A stretch of 30,605 nt of DNA from an uncultured Veillonellaceae bacterium. GTDB lineage: Bacteria > Bacillota > Negativicutes > Veillonellales > Megasphaeraceae. The DNA lies in the NCBI GenBank assembly GCA_900546795.1, contig UREG01000017.1, positions 1 through 30,605 on the forward strand, written 5' to 3'. Positions 14,674 through 23,551 of this stretch are shown here, piece by piece (within the stretch, counting starts at the first letter, position 1; each line of letters starts with the position of its first letter). A program made the position numbers and the translations under genes. The notes under the pieces are model-generated. The model had not been told where the DNA came from. It did not search any database and worked only from the letters and a program-made list of their open reading frames with translations.

Positions 14674-16335
14674 ATGGATATGAAAGAATTATTGGCGAAC
14701 GGGATACAGGAAGCGGTGCAGAAAGCGGTAGCCGCAGGGACGCTCCCGGAAGGGGAATACCCGGAGCCGGCGCTGGAAGTGCCGCCGCAGAAAGAGTTCG
14801 GTGATTTTGCTACGAACTTTGCCATGCAGTCTGCACGTATTGCACGGCGGGCTCCGAAACAGATCGCTGAAGCTATCGTGGCGCAGATGACATATCCGTG
14901 GCTGGTGAAGGCAGAAATAGCCGGCGCCGGATTCATCAACTTTTTCTTGAATCACAATGTATTGTATGATACATTGCGCCATATCCTTGAACAGGGCGAA
15001 AATTATGGGAATGCGCCGACTCGCGAAGAGGATACGGTACAGATCGAATATGTCAGCGCCAATCCGACGGGGCCTCTTCATGTAGGGCATGGCCGCGGCG
15101 CGGCATATGGCAGCGCGTTGGTAAACTTGATGCGGGCTGCCGGCTATCAGGTAGAAGCGGAATATTATATCAATGACGCTGGCAATCAGATCAATAATTT
15201 GGCGGCCTCTGTGAACGCCCGCTATTTGGAATTGTTCGGACAGACGGTAGAATTTCCGGAAAACGGGTATCATGGTGCCGATATCATCGATACCGCCAAA
15301 GCGATCAAGGAAGCGGAAGGCGACCGCTACCTTTCGATGGACGAAGAAAAACGGCTGGAAATCTTTAAGGAACGGGCGCTGCAGGAAAAGCTGAAAGCGC
15401 TGAAAGAAGATTTGAAACGGTTCCGGGTCGAATATGACCGGTGGTTCAGCGAACGGACTCTGCATCCGGAGGCGATCCAGGCGGCTTGTGAAGAGCTCAA
15501 AGCGCGGGGCAAAGCCTATGAAAAAGACGGCGCTCTTTGGCTGGCATCTATGCAGTATGGCGACGACAAAGATCGGGTAATCATCCGGGAAAACGGTGTT
15601 CCGACGTATTTAGCGGCGGATATTGCCTATCATAAAGATAAATACGATCGAAAATTCAAGCAGCTGATCAATATTTGGGGCGCCGATCATCATGGCTATG
15701 TTGCCCGGGTTAAAGCGTCGATGGAAGCGCTCGGTTATGATCCGGATAAATTAGAAGTATTGCTCCTGCAGATGGTTCGTCTGCTGAGAAATGGGGAAAT
15801 GGTAAAACTTTCCAAACGGACGGGACAGACGATTACGCTTAATGAACTGATTGAAGAAGTTGGTACGGACGCAGCGCGGTATTTCTTTATTATGCGTTCG
15901 CTCGACAGCCAGCTCGATTTTGATTTGGAATTGGCAAAATCCCGCAGCAGCGACAATCCGGTGTATTATATCCAGTATGCGCATGCCCGGATATACAGCA
16001 TTTACCGCCAGGTAGAAGAAGCGGGCATCACGCTGAAAGAATGGGAAACAATCGACTGGAGCACATTAAAAGAAGAAGAAGAAATGGAACTGATCAAGAA
16101 AATGGCCGCGTTCCCGGAAGAAGTGCAGATGGCTGCCAAAGAACGGGCGCCCCATCGGATTGCCCGGTATGTATATGAACTGGCAGGACTGTTCCATCAA
16201 TTCTATAACCACTGCCGGATTTTGGGTGTGGAACCGGGATTGCAGCAGGCTCGTCTGGCATTGATTACGGCGGTGTGGATTACGATCACAAACGGGCTGA
16301 CGATTTTAGGGGTATCCGCTCCGGAAAAAATGTAA
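14674..16335 (+). CDS. argS: Arginyl-tRNA synthetase
   Basis: A class I synthetase that charges tRNA-Arg and needs the tRNA for arginine activation. The 553 residues begin with the ArgRS-specific Add1 domain. They continue with S-A-N-P-T-G-P-L-H-V-G-H-G (HIGH box H136-V-G-H139) and the KMSKS equivalent K-L-S-K-R-T-G. The chain ends with the helical DALR anticodon-binding domain containing Y-A-H-A-R-I. ATG 14674 lies 1 nt after the DUF1934 stop. The nearest GGAGG is 12 nt upstream, so initiation probably relies on coupling; a second in-frame ATG at 14680 is possible. Confidence 0.97.
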   Translation: MDMKELLANGIQEAVQKAVAAGTLPEGEYPEPALEVPPQKEFGDFATNFAMQSARIARRAPKQIAEAIVAQMTYPWLVKAEIAGAGFINFFLNHNVLYDTLRHILEQGENYGNAPTREEDTVQIEYVSANPTGPLHVGHGRGAAYGSALVNLMRAAGYQVEAEYYINDAGNQINNLAASVNARYLELFGQTVEFPENGYHGADIIDTAKAIKEAEGDRYLSMDEEKRLEIFKERALQEKLKALKEDLKRFRVEYDRWFSERTLHPEAIQAACEELKARGKAYEKDGALWLASMQYGDDKDRVIIRENGVPTYLAADIAYHKDKYDRKFKQLINIWGADHHGYVARVKASMEALGYDPDKLEVLLLQMVRLLRNGEMVKLSKRTGQTITLNELIEEVGTDAARYFFIMRSLDSQLDFDLELAKSRSSDNPVYYIQYAHARIYSIYRQVEEAGITLKEWETIDWSTLKEEEEMELIKKMAAFPEEVQMAAKERAPHRIARYVYELAGLFHQFYNHCRILGVEPGLQQARLALITAVWITITNGLTILGVSAPEKM

Positions 16336-16400
16336 GAGAAGTATTGGCGAAGGTCAGGAAGATAAAACGGGCAGCGCCCCGAAATAACTAGGGAGGCATT

Positions 16401-18002
16401 ATGGCAAAGTATATTTTTGTAACAGGCGGTGTGGTATCCTCGCTTGGCAAAGGGATCACGGCAGCATCTTTGGGACGGCTTTTAAAGAATCGCGGTTATC
16501 ATGTAACGATTCAGAAATTTGATCCTTATATCAATATCGACCCCGGTACGATGAGTCCGTACCAGCATGGCGAAGTATTCGTAACGGACGACGGTGCGGA
16601 AACGGATTTGGATTTGGGTCACTATGAACGTTTCATTGATATTAACTTGGGCAAAAACTCGAATGTGACGGCAGGCAAAGTATATTGGTCTGTTATCAAT
16701 AAAGAACGGCACGGCGACTACCTGGGCAATACGGTACAGGTTATTCCGCATATTACCAATGAGATTAAAGAACGGGTATACAGCGTCGGCAACGATGATA
16801 AAGCAGACGTTATCATTACTGAGATCGGCGGTACGGTAGGGGATATCGAAAGTCTGCCGTTCCTGGAAGCGATCCGTCAGGTCAAAAAAGAAGTGGGCCG
16901 CAACGACGTATTGTACATTCACGTTACGTTGGTGCCGTATATCGGCGCTGCCGGCGAACTGAAAACCAAACCGACGCAGCACAGCGTAAAAGAACTGCGG
17001 AGCATCGGGATTCAGCCGGACATCATTGTTTGCCGGTCCGAACATCACATTTCTCAGGAAATGAAAGAAAAACTGGCGCTGTTCTGCGACGTAGATGCAA
17101 ATGCGGTTATTCAGAATGCAACGGCAAAGAGCATTTATGAAGTGCCGCTGCTCATGGCAGAAGAAGGACTGGATCGCATTGTACTGGAAAAACTCGATCT
17201 TCCGGACACGCCTTGCGATATGACGGAATGGAAAGAAATGGTGCATAAGATCTACCATCCGGAACGGGAAATCACCGTAGGTCTGGTAGGGAAATACGTA
17301 GCGCTGCACGATGCTTATCTGAGTGTGGCAGAAGCCTTGTATCATGCAGGGATTGCGTATGACACGAAAGTCAATATTAAATGGATTGATTCCGAAGAGC
17401 TGGAAGAGCAGGATGTGGCAGAAGTATTGGCCGGCCTGCAGGGGATTGTCGTACCGGGCGGTTTCGGCAATCGCGGCGTAGAAGGCAAAATCAAAGCGAT
17501 CCAGTATGCCCGTGAAAATAAACTGCCGTTCCTGGGACTGTGCCTGGGCATGCAGTGCGCGGTAATGGAATTTGCCCGGAACGTATGCGGTATGACGGGG
17601 GCAACGTCTTCCGAATTTGATGAATCTGCAAAATATCCGGTCATCGATTTGATGGCGGACCAGGTAGACGTAGCCGATAAAGGCGGTACGATGCGTCTGG
17701 GTCAGTATCCGTGCAAGATCAAACCGGGAACGAAAGCAGCGGAAGTATACGGCGCAGAACTCATAAGTGAACGCCATCGCCATCGTTATGAATTTAACAA
17801 TGCGTTCCGTGCGGAAATGGAAGCCAAAGGGCTGACGATCAGCGGTACGAGTCCGGATGACCGATTGGTAGAAATGGTAGAACTCACGAGCCATCCGTGG
17901 TTTGTCAGCTGCCAGTTCCATCCGGAACTGAAATCCCGGCCGACCAAAGCCCATCCGCTTTTCAAAGGATTGGTTAAAGCGGCCATCGATATGGCAAAAT
18001 AA
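16401..18002 (+). CDS. pyrG: CTP synthase
   Basis: PyrG makes CTP from UTP, ATP and glutamine, the last step of pyrimidine nucleotide synthesis. The 533 residues hold the N-terminal synthetase domain (V-T-G-G-V-V-S-S-L-G-K-G at 7-18) and the class I glutamine amidotransferase domain. The amidotransferase nucleophile is C381 in G-L-C-L-G-M-Q, with the catalytic His/Glu in F-H-P-E-L-K near 515. GGGAGG precedes ATG 16401. It follows argS by 65 nt without a terminator, so read-through is likely. The C-tract leader used for reiterative pyrG attenuation in Bacillus is not seen. A long antisense reading frame over this gene is a codon-bias shadow. Confidence 0.98.
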   Translation: MAKYIFVTGGVVSSLGKGITAASLGRLLKNRGYHVTIQKFDPYINIDPGTMSPYQHGEVFVTDDGAETDLDLGHYERFIDINLGKNSNVTAGKVYWSVINKERHGDYLGNTVQVIPHITNEIKERVYSVGNDDKADVIITEIGGTVGDIESLPFLEAIRQVKKEVGRNDVLYIHVTLVPYIGAAGELKTKPTQHSVKELRSIGIQPDIIVCRSEHHISQEMKEKLALFCDVDANAVIQNATAKSIYEVPLLMAEEGLDRIVLEKLDLPDTPCDMTEWKEMVHKIYHPEREITVGLVGKYVALHDAYLSVAEALYHAGIAYDTKVNIKWIDSEELEEQDVAEVLAGLQGIVVPGGFGNRGVEGKIKAIQYARENKLPFLGLCLGMQCAVMEFARNVCGMTGATSSEFDESAKYPVIDLMADQVDVADKGGTMRLGQYPCKIKPGTKAAEVYGAELISERHRHRYEFNNAFRAEMEAKGLTISGTSPDDRLVEMVELTSHPWFVSCQFHPELKSRPTKAHPLFKGLVKAAIDMAK

Positions 18003-18012
18003 AATATCAGTA

Positions 18013-18047
18013 AACAGCGTTGACACATTGCGGTCGGCGCTGTTTTT
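18013..18047 (+). terminator. Terminator after pyrG
   Basis: AACAGCG/CGCTGTT is extended by TTGAC pairing with GGTCGG (two G-U pairs) and followed by TTTTT. It lies about 10 nt after the pyrG stop. Confidence 0.85.
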
Positions 18048-18140
18048 GATTTTAGAGAACGGTAAGAATAAAAGAACGTGGTGAAGCGATAGAAGAAAAG
18101 GGCGCAGCGGAACGAATTTATTTTATAAAATCGAAATCTA

Positions 18141-18149
18141 TGGTAAGAT
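18141..18149 (+). promoter_or_regulatory. Extended -10 of the sppA operon
   Basis: TG-G-TAAGAT is an extended -10 motif about 78 nt before the sppA start. The -35 position (TTTTAT) is weak, which is tolerable for an extended -10. The rest of the 180-nt gap after the pyrG terminator shows nothing else clear. Confidence 0.45.
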
Positions 18150-18226
18150 AATAATTCAGGAAGCAGTATTATTTAGCAGCGCCTGAACGATAAAGGTTTA
18201 TAGGACGTTATATAAAGGAGTATAAG

Positions 18227-19153
18227 ATGGATCAAAAAAAGAAACGTTGGTGTATTGGTCTTTTGGCCGCAGCTGTCATTGGCGCCGGCATGGTTTCAAC
18301 GGCAGAAAAACATAGTGCAGGATTTAAGAATACCGGCCATGTAGCCGTTATCCGCGTACAGGGGCCGATCACTGGAGGAGACAGCGGTTCGCTGCTGCAA
18401 AGCGGAGAAGGCGTAACCTCGGGACAGCTGATGAAAGAATTTCGGGAAGCCCGGAAAGATGAAAATGTAAAAGCGGTATTGCTGCGTTTGGACAGCCCGG
18501 GCGGCAGCGCTTCGGCGGCACAGGAAATCGCCTGGGAAATAGATAAGTATAAAGATGCGGGCAAGCCGTTGATCGTATCCATAGGAGATACGGCAGCTTC
18601 CGCCGCCTATTGGCTGGCGTCCAAAGGAGATACCGTATATGCCAATCCCGGAACCATGACCGGAAGTATTGGCGTATATATGGAATATTATAATGTGCAG
18701 GAACTGGCCGATAAGCTCGGAGTAACGGAAGAAAAAATAAAATCCGGGAAACACAAAGATATTTTTTCGCCGTTTAGAGAGATGACGGAAGAAGAACGGG
18801 CCATTGTGCAGGGCATGGTCAATGATATTTATGAACAATTTTTAGATGAAGTGGCAAAAGGCCGGCATATGGATAAAGAAGAAGTCCGGCAGTTGGCGGA
18901 CGGCCGGATTTATACCGGGCGGCAGGCGTTAGATAAAAAATTAGTGGATAAAATGGGAAATTACTATGACGCACTGGAAGCGGCAGCCGAAGCCGGCGGA
19001 TTAAATACCGTGGATATCCCGGTCGTAGAATATGGAAAACCCAATTCGCTGGCAGCGCTGCTGCAGGGCTATGGCCGGACGAATCTGGAAAGCGAATTAT
19101 GGACACGGCTGCTGCCTAGACTGACCATGCGGCAAGAGGAGGGACGGCTATGA
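18227..19153 (+). CDS. sppA: Signal peptide peptidase SppA (short form)
   Basis: SppA is a membrane-bound Ser/Lys protease that degrades signal peptides left after secretion. This is the short bacterial form (308 residues, one S49 domain), anchored by one N-terminal helix at about 8-24. The oxyanion region L-D-S-P-G-G-S is at 88-94, the nucleophile S125 in T-A-A-S-A-A-Y, and the general base is probably K177 in S-G-K-H-K-D-I, 52 residues later as in the Bacillus enzyme. AAAGGAG gives a strong ribosome site 7 nt before the ATG. The stop overlaps the start of the next gene (ATGA), so a three-gene operon begins here. Confidence 0.95.
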   Translation: MDQKKKRWCIGLLAAAVIGAGMVSTAEKHSAGFKNTGHVAVIRVQGPITGGDSGSLLQSGEGVTSGQLMKEFREARKDENVKAVLLRLDSPGGSASAAQEIAWEIDKYKDAGKPLIVSIGDTAASAAYWLASKGDTVYANPGTMTGSIGVYMEYYNVQELADKLGVTEEKIKSGKHKDIFSPFREMTEEERAIVQGMVNDIYEQFLDEVAKGRHMDKEEVRQLADGRIYTGRQALDKKLVDKMGNYYDALEAAAEAGGLNTVDIPVVEYGKPNSLAALLQGYGRTNLESELWTRLLPRLTMRQEEGRL

Positions 19154-19722
19154 TGACCTATATCTTGCAGGCGCTGGAATTGGCCTATGATGTGCTCACG
19201 GCTCCAAAGGCCGCCCTTTTGCGGATCAGCCGGGAAGAATTGTATAAACCGGGCATCGTCATTTATATGTTCCCGTTTATAGCCGGAGCGCTGGCGCTGT
19301 CGGCGGCGTCTGGCGGAGGCTGGGAATTTTTGCTCAGCAGTATGATCAGCGGCGGTATCGCGTTATTTATTCTGACCGCCTTTGTTCATTTATCGGCGGT
19401 TATTTTGGGCGGTCACGGATCTATCCGCGGTATGGCGTCCTGTTTTCTATATACCGGGCTGCCGGCAAACTTTTTGCTGCTGACGGCAATTTTGGAATCC
19501 GTTTTGCCTCATAGCCTGATCTCGCTCTTATCGTCGGCTGTTTCTCTATGGATGCTGGCGCTTCATGTATTGGCGGTAGCGGAAAATTATGGAATGGGAT
19601 ATATACGGTCTTTTATTGCCCTCTTTTTCCCGGTACTCATTCTTTTATCACTGCTGTTTCTCATTCTGTTCGCGGCATTTGCCAGCTTGCTGGGAGCAAT
19701 GGAAGCCGCGCTGCTGGGGTAA
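19150..19722 (+). CDS. Yip1-domain-like integral membrane protein
   Basis: The 190-residue protein has a short amphipathic N-terminus and about five transmembrane helices. It fits the bacterial Yip1 (PF04893) pattern: an N-terminal P-K-A-A-L-L-R-I segment, a G-G-x-G-S-I-R-G-M-x-S-C loop, then Y-T-G-L-P. No enzymatic motif is visible and the function is unknown. ATG 19150 overlaps the sppA stop by 4 nt; an ATG at 19153 follows directly. Coupling to SppA suggests a membrane quality-control or transport role, which is inference. Confidence 0.7.
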   Translation: MMTYILQALELAYDVLTAPKAALLRISREELYKPGIVIYMFPFIAGALALSAASGGGWEFLLSSMISGGIALFILTAFVHLSAVILGGHGSIRGMASCFLYTGLPANFLLLTAILESVLPHSLISLLSSAVSLWMLALHVLAVAENYGMGYIRSFIALFFPVLILLSLLFLILFAAFASLLGAMEAALLG

Positions 19723-19725
19723 GCG

Positions 19726-20886
19726 ATGAATATATCTTATATCTATATATTAGGTCTGGCAGGCTTTGTTTCTGCGGCAGATAACTGGTTCGTTTCTCCG
19801 GCACTGCCGGCCATTGCCGAGGGTCTGGGCGTGACGGCAGCGGCGGCAGTGGGAATATTGACCGCATATCTGATTCCCTACGGCATATTGCAGCCTGTAT
19901 ATGGATTTTGGGGAGACAGGATTGGCAAAGTGCGGCTGCTGCAGATACTGACCGCCGGATTGGCAGCGGGAGCTGCTGGGTGTGCGGTATCTCAAAGCCT
20001 GGAAATGCTCATGGTGTTTCGCTTTCTGACCGGTTGGTTTGCCGCTGGGGTTATTGCCGTATCGCTGGGGATTATCGGCGACAGAGAGCCTGCAGAACGG
20101 CGGCAGCACGGCGTGGGCCTATTTATGGGACTTGTTTTTCTCGGGCAGGGCACAAGCGCCGGATTAGGCGGCGTGCTGGCAGAATATACGGGCTGGCAAG
20201 GGGCGTTTCTGCTCTTTGCGTTCTTATCTTTGCTTGCCTGCGGTGCCTGCTTATGGATTCGGAAAGAGGAAACCTCGGAAAAAAGAGCGGCGTCTGCCGG
20301 ATTTTATACGGTGCTGAAAGAGATGCTGCATCATGGGCTCGGCCGAAAATTATTTTTGCTGGCGCTGTATGCAGGGATCTGTTTGATTGGCGCGTATTCA
20401 TTTTTTGGCGCGTATTTGCATGACCGATTTGGACTGAACTATATGGAATGCGGTTTGGCGGTGATGGCGTATGGGCTGGCCTGCCTGTTCGGCGGCCGGT
20501 GGGTCGGGTGGCTGTGCCGCTATTTAGGACGGCCGCTGGTACTAAAAAGCGGAGCGGCGCTTGCTGCGGCAGGGCTGCTGTTTCTCTGGCAGGCAGCTGC
20601 CTGGGAATTGGCGGTTATTGGCATCGCTCTGTTTGGATTTGCCTATATCTTTATTCAATCCTCCTTAGCGGCGCTGGCGTTTTCTGTTTCAGAAACATAC
20701 CGGGGCATGGCGTCCGGCCTGGTTGGTACGGGCTTATTTTGCGGAGGCGGCATAGGCAGCGCCGTCGGATCTGTTCTGTGGAACCGAGGCGGTTACGAGC
20801 CGCTTTGGACGGTATTTCTAGCCGGTGCGGCAATCCTGTATGTGCTGATATATTCGTTTGTGAAGTCAGAATGTGAAGGCAGATAA
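19726..20886 (+). CDS. MFS transporter
   Basis: A 386-residue inner-membrane carrier with about 12 helices. The loop 2-3 signature is present as G-F-W-G-D-R-I-G-K-V-R. Helix 4 reads F-R-F-L-T-G-W-F-A-A-G and helix 5 L-G-Q-G-T-S-A-G-L-G-G, the motif-C-like pattern of exporters. A short basic loop after helix 6 (R-K-E-E-T-S-E-K-R) splits the halves. The substrate is unknown. It starts 3 nt after the Yip1-like stop with only a weak GGGG ribosome site, so translation probably depends on coupling. It is unrelated in detail to the MFS gene at 8378. Confidence 0.88.
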   Translation: MNISYIYILGLAGFVSAADNWFVSPALPAIAEGLGVTAAAAVGILTAYLIPYGILQPVYGFWGDRIGKVRLLQILTAGLAAGAAGCAVSQSLEMLMVFRFLTGWFAAGVIAVSLGIIGDREPAERRQHGVGLFMGLVFLGQGTSAGLGGVLAEYTGWQGAFLLFAFLSLLACGACLWIRKEETSEKRAASAGFYTVLKEMLHHGLGRKLFLLALYAGICLIGAYSFFGAYLHDRFGLNYMECGLAVMAYGLACLFGGRWVGWLCRYLGRPLVLKSGAALAAAGLLFLWQAAAWELAVIGIALFGFAYIFIQSSLAALAFSVSETYRGMASGLVGTGLFCGGGIGSAVGSVLWNRGGYEPLWTVFLAGAAILYVLIYSFVKSECEGR

Positions 20887-20896
20887 AGAAGGATAG

Positions 20897-20932
20897 AGAA
20901 AATGCCCAGCTTGTATAAGCGGGGCATTTTTT
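20897..20932. terminator. Bidirectional terminator
   Basis: AATGCCC-a-GCTT pairs with AAGC-g-GGGCATT around a GTAT loop, followed by TTTTTT and preceded by AAAA. It serves the sppA operon and the convergent CMD gene. Confidence 0.88.
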
Positions 20933-21685
20933 CTATTCCGTAACTTCTCGAATGCAGTAAAGCGCTTGGGATGCCCGGGGAAATCCGATAAACGGCAGGC
21001 ACTGCATAACTGCGGCAATCAACGTATCTCTGGAGGTGCCGAGCCGTATATTGGCTGCGGCATGCAGTTGGAGAGAATAATTGCTTACGCCAAGACTGGC
21101 CGCCGCGCAGAAGGCGAGCAATTCGCGGGTTGCCAGATCCAGCGCGCTTCGCGAATAAAAATCGCCGCAGCAAAACGCGGTCCAATAGCTGCCGAACGAT
21201 TTCATGTTATCAGGAATATCATTGAGAATGTGCGCGAGCATCTGCGGTTCAAACAGCTTTTCCTGAATGGATTTTCCCGCTTCCTGGCGAGTGTCTTCCG
21301 TTACGTTTCCCTGTGCTTTTAAATTACGGGAAAGGCCGGCGGCAGAAAAGGCGGCATTGATTTCGTCCAGCGCAGCTTGCACCCGTTCGATGCCGATATA
21401 CGGAGTGCATTGATAAATAGCTTCTTTGATGGCTTCTGGCGGCGTGCCGACTGTCAGCGCGGCAGTCGTATAATGACGCAGCGGCTTGATGGTTTGACTG
21501 GCAGTGAGCGTGGCAAGAAGAATCAGCGCCCGCTGTATATCGGTGAGCGCGCCGTATTCTAAGATCTCTCCGCAGAAAAAGGATTCCACGATCCGTTGGA
21601 ATTCCGGATCTTTGCCTCCTTTAAATAAATGATTTTTTTGAAACCATTTTTGACAGTTTGCTTTTCGCTGCTGTTTTCTATCCAT
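20933..21685 (-). CDS. Double carboxymuconolactone-decarboxylase-domain (CMD/AhpD-like) protein
   Basis: The 250-residue helical protein has two CMD repeats. The first has A-L-T-D-I-Q-R-A-L-I-L-L at about 46-57 and a following helix L-R-H-Y-T-T-A-A-L; the second has L-A-T-R-E-L-L-A-F-C-A-A-A and L-Q-L-H-A-A-A-N. The redox C-x-x-C of AhpD-type peroxidases is missing in both: the first repeat has T-I-K-P-L-R-H and the second V-S-N-Y-S-L-Q-L-H. A thiol peroxidase role is therefore unlikely. A gamma-carboxymuconolactone decarboxylase-like or unknown activity is left. AAAGGAGG precedes the ATG. It is convergent with the sppA operon and probably monocistronic. Confidence 0.88.
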   Translation of the reverse strand: MDRKQQRKANCQKWFQKNHLFKGGKDPEFQRIVESFFCGEILEYGALTDIQRALILLATLTASQTIKPLRHYTTAALTVGTPPEAIKEAIYQCTPYIGIERVQAALDEINAAFSAAGLSRNLKAQGNVTEDTRQEAGKSIQEKLFEPQMLAHILNDIPDNMKSFGSYWTAFCCGDFYSRSALDLATRELLAFCAAASLGVSNYSLQLHAAANIRLGTSRDTLIAAVMQCLPFIGFPRASQALYCIREVTE

Positions 21686-21810
21686 ACCGGTACCTCCTTT
21701 AGTTGAAAAGAGAACAAGTTATATTCTATATTTCGGGAAAAAAGAGGCAGATTCCTGGCGGATACATCTAAAGATTTGCTAAACTATTGAAAAATAAAAA
21801 CAAAGAGATG

Positions 21811-21819
21811 TGATATAAT
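21811..21819 (+). promoter_or_regulatory. Extended -10 promoter of the HD gene
   Basis: TG-A-TATAAT is a perfect extended -10, 26 nt before the start codon. A TTGAAA lies upstream but at 21 nt, too far to act as a normal -35. Confidence 0.55.
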
Positions 21820-21844
21820 TAAAAAACAGAAAGGAGCGAGGCGC

Positions 21845-22435
21845 ATGAATACATTGCTGATGGCTATGACGGAATATTTCCGCGGCGACCCGAAACGGGT
21901 GCAGCATCTTTTGAAAGTATATACCTTGGCTCATTGGATTGGAACGGAAGAAGGGCTGGACGAACGGACGCAGTATATATTGGACGGAGCTGCCTGCGTC
22001 CACGATATTGGGATACGGGAAGGAGAGCGGCGATTTGGCCGAAATGACGGCGCGATCCAGGAAGAGCTGGGACCGAAAGAAGCCGATACGCTGCTGCAGC
22101 GGCTGGGCTGGGACGAAGAAGCTCGGCAGCGCATATGCTGGCTGGTAGGCCGGCATCATCAGTATGAAAAGATAATGGACCTGGATCATCAGATCCTGAT
22201 AGAAGCAGATTTATTGGTAAATGCTTGGGAAGATCAGCTATCTGCCGCCGCATGCCGGCAGATAGGCGAACGCCATATTCGGACAAAGACGGGCAAGCGG
22301 ATATGGGAGCTGCTCTTTTCTTTTGCTTCCCGTGAAGCATTATCCAGGGATAAAGAAAAAGAGCAGCGGGATAAAAAGGTGCGGGAACTGATGGAAAAAC
22401 GGCGGAGCATGAGAAACGATTGGGATCGGTTTTAA
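21845..22435 (+). CDS. HD-domain phosphohydrolase-like protein
   Basis: This is a 196-residue cytoplasmic protein with one HD domain. The metal-binding pattern is visible as R-V-Q-H-L-L-K-V at about 18-25, C-V-H-D-I-G at 51-56, G-R-H-H at 103-106 and a late D in I-E-A-D-L-L-V-N-A. HD proteins of this size hydrolyse nucleotides or phospho-compounds, but the substrate is not evident. The C-terminus is highly charged (K-E-K-E-Q-R-D-K-K). AAAGGAG precedes ATG 21845. It is a single gene with its own promoter and terminator. Confidence 0.88.
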   Translation: MNTLLMAMTEYFRGDPKRVQHLLKVYTLAHWIGTEEGLDERTQYILDGAACVHDIGIREGERRFGRNDGAIQEELGPKEADTLLQRLGWDEEARQRICWLVGRHHQYEKIMDLDHQILIEADLLVNAWEDQLSAAACRQIGERHIRTKTGKRIWELLFSFASREALSRDKEKEQRDKKVRELMEKRRSMRNDWDRF

Positions 22436-22476
22436 AGAGAGGCACCGCTTGTTTGGCATCATAACGATCGATAGAG

Positions 22477-22522
22477 AAAACCTCCGGCTTCGCCGCATAT
22501 GCGGCAGGGCCGGAGGTTTTTT
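22477..22522. terminator. Bidirectional terminator between the HD and transglycosylase genes
   Basis: AAAACCTCCGGC/GCCGGAGGTTTT is a 12-bp perfect stem enclosing a second small stem (GCCGC/GCGGC), followed by TTTTTT. It serves both convergent genes. Confidence 0.92.
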
Positions 22523-22539
22523 ATCAGTATAGGAAGTTG

Positions 22540-23424
22540 TTACGGCTCAGGAGTGCCGGTAAAATGCATTTCCTCTGCATAGGCAGATTTAGCGGCTTTG
22601 AGCGTGATATAATTTTGCGCCGTCATCAATTCCAGGACGAGCCGTTGTTTTTCTTTGGCTCCTTTGTAATTGACGAACGGATTGAGATAAGACGGAGCCT
22701 GCGGGAGACCGGCGAGCATAGCGCTTTGCCCCAGAGTCAGTTTCTGCGGCACCGTATCAAAATAAATGCGGCTCGCTTCTTGGATGCCGTAAGCGTTCGC
22801 GCCAAAATAAGCGGTGTTCAGGTACATGGCCAAAATTTCTTGTTTAGAATAGTGGCGTTCTAATAAGATGGCCAGCAGGAGCTCTTCCGCTTTGCGGGAG
22901 AACGTGCGCTCCTGAGATAAAAAAAGGTTTTTGGCGACTTGCTGGGTAATGGTGCTTCCTCCTTCTACGGTATCGCCGGACTGGAAATTGGCAAAAGCCG
23001 CGCGGCCAATGCCGATGAAATCAATCGGGCCATGTTCATAATACCGTTTGTCCTCCGTAGCAATGAGTGCCTGCTGCAAAGAAACCGGGATCTCCTCAAT
23101 AGGTACATAGTCGGTATCCGCCAGCAGACGATCGGTAGTTTCTTTAAAATGAAGATAGAGATCTTTTTTATTAAGGACTGCCGAGGCAGCCTGCGGGAGT
23201 TCGGGAACCGTAAGTGCCTCTGTTTCTTCGCGGTCTGCGATCCCCAGGCGAACCAGTATGTCGGTAAGTGAAGAACGAGAGCTCTGCTCGGAATCTGCGG
23301 AACGGGAGCTGCTGAGGTGCTGCGGGGCCGCAGTACGATTTGCAGACAGAGTCCCCAAATTGGGAAAATCAAAAAAGTATACGCTGCAAAAAGCAAGCAG
23401 AAAGCCGATGAGATATTTTTTCAT
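22540..23424 (-). CDS. Monofunctional biosynthetic peptidoglycan transglycosylase (GT51)
   Basis: The enzyme polymerises lipid II into glycan strands at the outer face of the cytoplasmic membrane. The 294 residues start with a membrane anchor (about 4-20), then a Ser-rich linker (30-53), then the GT51 domain. Motif 1 is E124-D-K-R-Y-Y-E-H-G, with E124 as catalytic base; motif 2 is G-G-S-T-I-T-Q-Q at 155-162, followed by K-A-E-E near 178-181 and Y-L-N-T-A-Y-F-G at 201-208. No penicillin-binding transpeptidase domain follows, so it is monofunctional (MtgA/SgtB-like). AAGGAGG precedes the ATG. Confidence 0.94.
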   Translation of the reverse strand: MKKYLIGFLLAFCSVYFFDFPNLGTLSANRTAAPQHLSSSRSADSEQSSRSSLTDILVRLGIADREETEALTVPELPQAASAVLNKKDLYLHFKETTDRLLADTDYVPIEEIPVSLQQALIATEDKRYYEHGPIDFIGIGRAAFANFQSGDTVEGGSTITQQVAKNLFLSQERTFSRKAEELLLAILLERHYSKQEILAMYLNTAYFGANAYGIQEASRIYFDTVPQKLTLGQSAMLAGLPQAPSYLNPFVNYKGAKEKQRLVLELMTAQNYITLKAAKSAYAEEMHFTGTPEP

Positions 23425-23551
23425 ATTCCCTCCTTATCTTATTTGTTTATTGTAGTGCATTCGTCCGCTTTTGGCTACTCGTATAACTATTTGGATAAAA
23501 AAACGCATAATAAGCATAAAAATGAATTATTAAAATTTTTTTAGAAAAGTG

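Noticed and set aside
16482..18026. 514-codon minus-strand frame over pyrG
   Set aside because: It mirrors pyrG codon bias, has no family features, and pyrG is certain on the plus strand.
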